Shown: positions 4,330-5,857 of the stretch, one piece after another | How positions within the stretch are numbered: the first letter of the stretch is position 1 | Layout of the letters: each line of letters begins with the position of its first letter | NCBI GenBank assembly: GCA_945872375.1 | Contig: CAMBYR010000144.1 | Coordinates: 1 to 5,857 of the forward strand | Direction of reading: 5' to 3' | DNA: 5,857 bases | Source of the DNA: an uncultured Blautia sp. | Lineage (GTDB): Bacteria; Bacillota; Clostridia; Lachnospirales; Lachnospiraceae | Notes under the pieces: generated by a model | Database searches by the model: none | What the model saw: only the letters and a program-made list of their open reading frames with translations | What the model was told of the DNA's origin: nothing | Program-made: the position numbers and the translations under genes

Positions 4330-5857
4330 TTATTCCAAAAACACCTGCAATTCCTGTTCCCTGCACTGAATATCCGGCAGTACGGGCATGGTTCCCGAGT
4401 CATACCACTGATGATAAACCTCCCGCAGCGTGACCCCTCTTTTCTGCCGGCTGCTGCTTCTGTTTTCCAGAAGTCCCGTAAGATATTCCCCCACGGATTC
4501 TCCGCTGCTTCCTTTCCAGTTCAGCACTGTTTCCGGATTTTCCGTCCGGAAAACATACACGTTTTCCCCGGTAAACGGCTCCTGCTTCAGATACTGCAAA
4601 AGTCCCTCCCAGCTTCCGTCTGACAGCATGCGGCTGCCGAAAATCAGCACCTGAAGGTGTCCCATATCCAGATATTTTTCCTGGGAGCGGTCATAAACTG
4701 CCTCAATTTCTTCATAGGTCTTTCCGGAAATCCGCAGCGTTTCTGCTCCCTCCTTCTCCTGGCTTTTGTCTGCCCCGGAAGCTCCGGGAAGTTCCGGCAT
4801 TCCATAGATCAGCACCAGTCCTTCCTCCGAATGATCGGCCCCAAGAGCAAGGGGATACAGACGTTTTTCCGGTTCCACACCGGCACAGCCGCAAAGGAAC
4901 AGAAGCAGGGAAAGAGCTGCTGCCGCTGCCGCCTTTTTCTTTCGCTTCTCCTTTCCCCAAAACATCAGGCATATCTGAAGAATCAAAAGACCCGGAACAA
5001 AAATATATCCCAGATACATACCGAAATATTCTTCAATTCCTTTCCCGTTCCAGTTCAGAACAGACAGAAGATACACCACGGGCATCAGCCAGTACCGTCC
5101 TGTTCCAAGACCGGCTTTCCGGATGATCTGATGTCCGTAATGAAACAGGCTTCCCAACGCAAACAAAAGACTGTAAAGCAGAAATGCCATCCACAGCACA
5201 TCAAAGCGGGCCAGCACATTTCCGGGAAGATCTGCACCTGCCAGAAGGGGAATCACCGGGTAAGCCTCGGCCTCAAGACGCTTCCATCCAAATACAGCCG
5301 GAAAAAGGATCAGCATTCCGATGATCATGGCTCCCAGCGTGCAGATTCCCAGAGACAGCGGCTTCCAGGCACTTCCCGTCTTCTCCACATTTTTCAGGAT
5401 AAACGGCACCAGCCCGATTCCCGAAAACGCGCAAAGAACTCCATAAGTGCTTCGCAGATATTCCTCTGTTCCAAAATCCCAGACCTCTGCCATTTCCCGG
5501 AGATACGAAATCCTGCTTTCTCCCAGGCAGAGAAGCATCATCAGAAAAACGCCTCCCAGCAAAAAACCACCGGATATTTCTGCCACTCTTCCGCGCCTCT
5601 GCATTCCCTTATGTGTTCCGAATGCGCAGACAGCCGCTGCCAGAAAGGAAATCCATTTTCCGGGAACTCCCGTCAGAAGGCTTGTGGGAACCACTTCTTC
5701 AAGAACCGTCAGAAGAAAGGCTCCGGTAATGACGATATAACTAAAAAAAAACAGTCCGAACAGTCTGCTGAAAAATACGCCCGAGTTCCTTTTCAGATCA
5801 GAATAATATGGCTCCAGACGAATCAGAAAAATCACATAAAACAAAAGAATGATCATC
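4330..5857 (-). CDS. Fused GerAB-type germination permease and short GerAC-type lipoprotein, 5' partial
   Basis: The gene enters from the right edge, so its N-terminus (about 60 residues expected) is missing; the Met codon at 5854-5856 is probably internal. Visible residues 1-300 are a hydrophobic multi-helix permease of the GerAB/APC type, with landmarks FSGIGLVPFILKNV (144-157), FPAVFGW (185-191) and ARFDVLW (216-222). Residues 302-308 (KEKRKKK) and a hydrophobic run (309-321) form a signal-peptide-like segment ending in the lipobox Leu321-Cys-Gly-Cys324. After it comes a GerAC-like region: YPLALGADHSEEGLVL (334-349), SGKTYEEIEAV (377-387), GHLQVLIFGSRML (399-411) and TLREVYHQW (476-484). 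Germinant receptors of this kind sit in the spore inner membrane, where B senses the germinant and C is an outer-face lipoprotein. Only about 185 residues follow the cysteine, against about 350 in Bacillus GerAC, so the C-terminal domains are absent. An A subunit gene may lie beyond the window. Confidence 0.85.
   Translation of the reverse strand, partial: MIILLFYVIFLIRLEPYYSDLKRNSGVFFSRLFGLFFFSYIVITGAFLLTVLEEVVPTSLLTGVPGKWISFLAAAVCAFGTHKGMQRRGRVAEISGGFLLGGVFLMMLLCLGESRISYLREMAEVWDFGTEEYLRSTYGVLCAFSGIGLVPFILKNVEKTGSAWKPLSLGICTLGAMIIGMLILFPAVFGWKRLEAEAYPVIPLLAGADLPGNVLARFDVLWMAFLLYSLLFALGSLFHYGHQIIRKAGLGTGRYWLMPVVYLLSVLNWNGKGIEEYFGMYLGYIFVPGLLILQICLMFWGKEKRKKKAAAAAALSLLLFLCGCAGVEPEKRLYPLALGADHSEEGLVLIYGMPELPGASGADKSQEKEGAETLRISGKTYEEIEAVYDRSQEKYLDMGHLQVLIFGSRMLSDGSWEGLLQYLKQEPFTGENVYVFRTENPETVLNWKGSSGESVGEYLTGLLENRSSSRQKRGVTLREVYHQWYDSGTMPVLPDIQCREQELQVFLE

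Overview
The window looks like chromosomal DNA of a spore-forming Clostridia bacterium, most likely Lachnospiraceae. This is inferred from a Ger-type spore-germination gene, a moderate GC content with AT-rich intergenic DNA, strong AGGAGG-like ribosome binding sites, U-tract terminators, and the murI-DUF1934 pairing. No mobile element, CRISPR array, rRNA or tRNA was recognised.

Layout, left to right. Positions 1-62 hold a palindromic, repeat-like intergenic element cut by the window edge. Positions 75-1754 (minus) encode a membrane-anchored polysaccharide-deacetylase-like protein with a long acidic linker. Positions 1755-2123 are a divergent intergenic region with promoters facing both ways. 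Positions 2124-2576 (plus) encode a small single-pass membrane protein of unknown function, closed by a terminator at 2585-2627 that can work in both directions. The rest is a minus-strand cluster read from right to left. A 5'-truncated open frame of 508 codons joins a GerAB-type germination permease to a short GerAC-type lipoprotein (4330-5857). It is followed by a 75-aa membrane peptide of unknown function (4021-4248), glutamate racemase MurI (3111-3932), and a DUF1934/YwiB-like protein (2654-3100).

How they may work together. MurI supplies D-glutamate for peptidoglycan, and the left-hand protein may modify cell-surface polysaccharide; this is a loose cell-envelope theme, not a demonstrated pathway. 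The Ger protein would sit in the spore inner membrane as part of a germinant receptor. MurI appears to have its own promoter overlapping the end of the 75-aa gene, so murI and the DUF1934 gene may form a transcription unit separate from the ger gene.

The most unusual item is the in-frame GerAB-GerAC fusion. A Lys/Arg-rich stretch, a hydrophobic segment and a good lipobox (Leu-Cys-Gly-Cys) lie inside the polypeptide, so signal peptidase II could in principle split it into a permease and a lipoprotein. The GerAC half is only about half the usual length. Everything else is conserved housekeeping or hypothetical content, and I see no convincing new multi-gene system.
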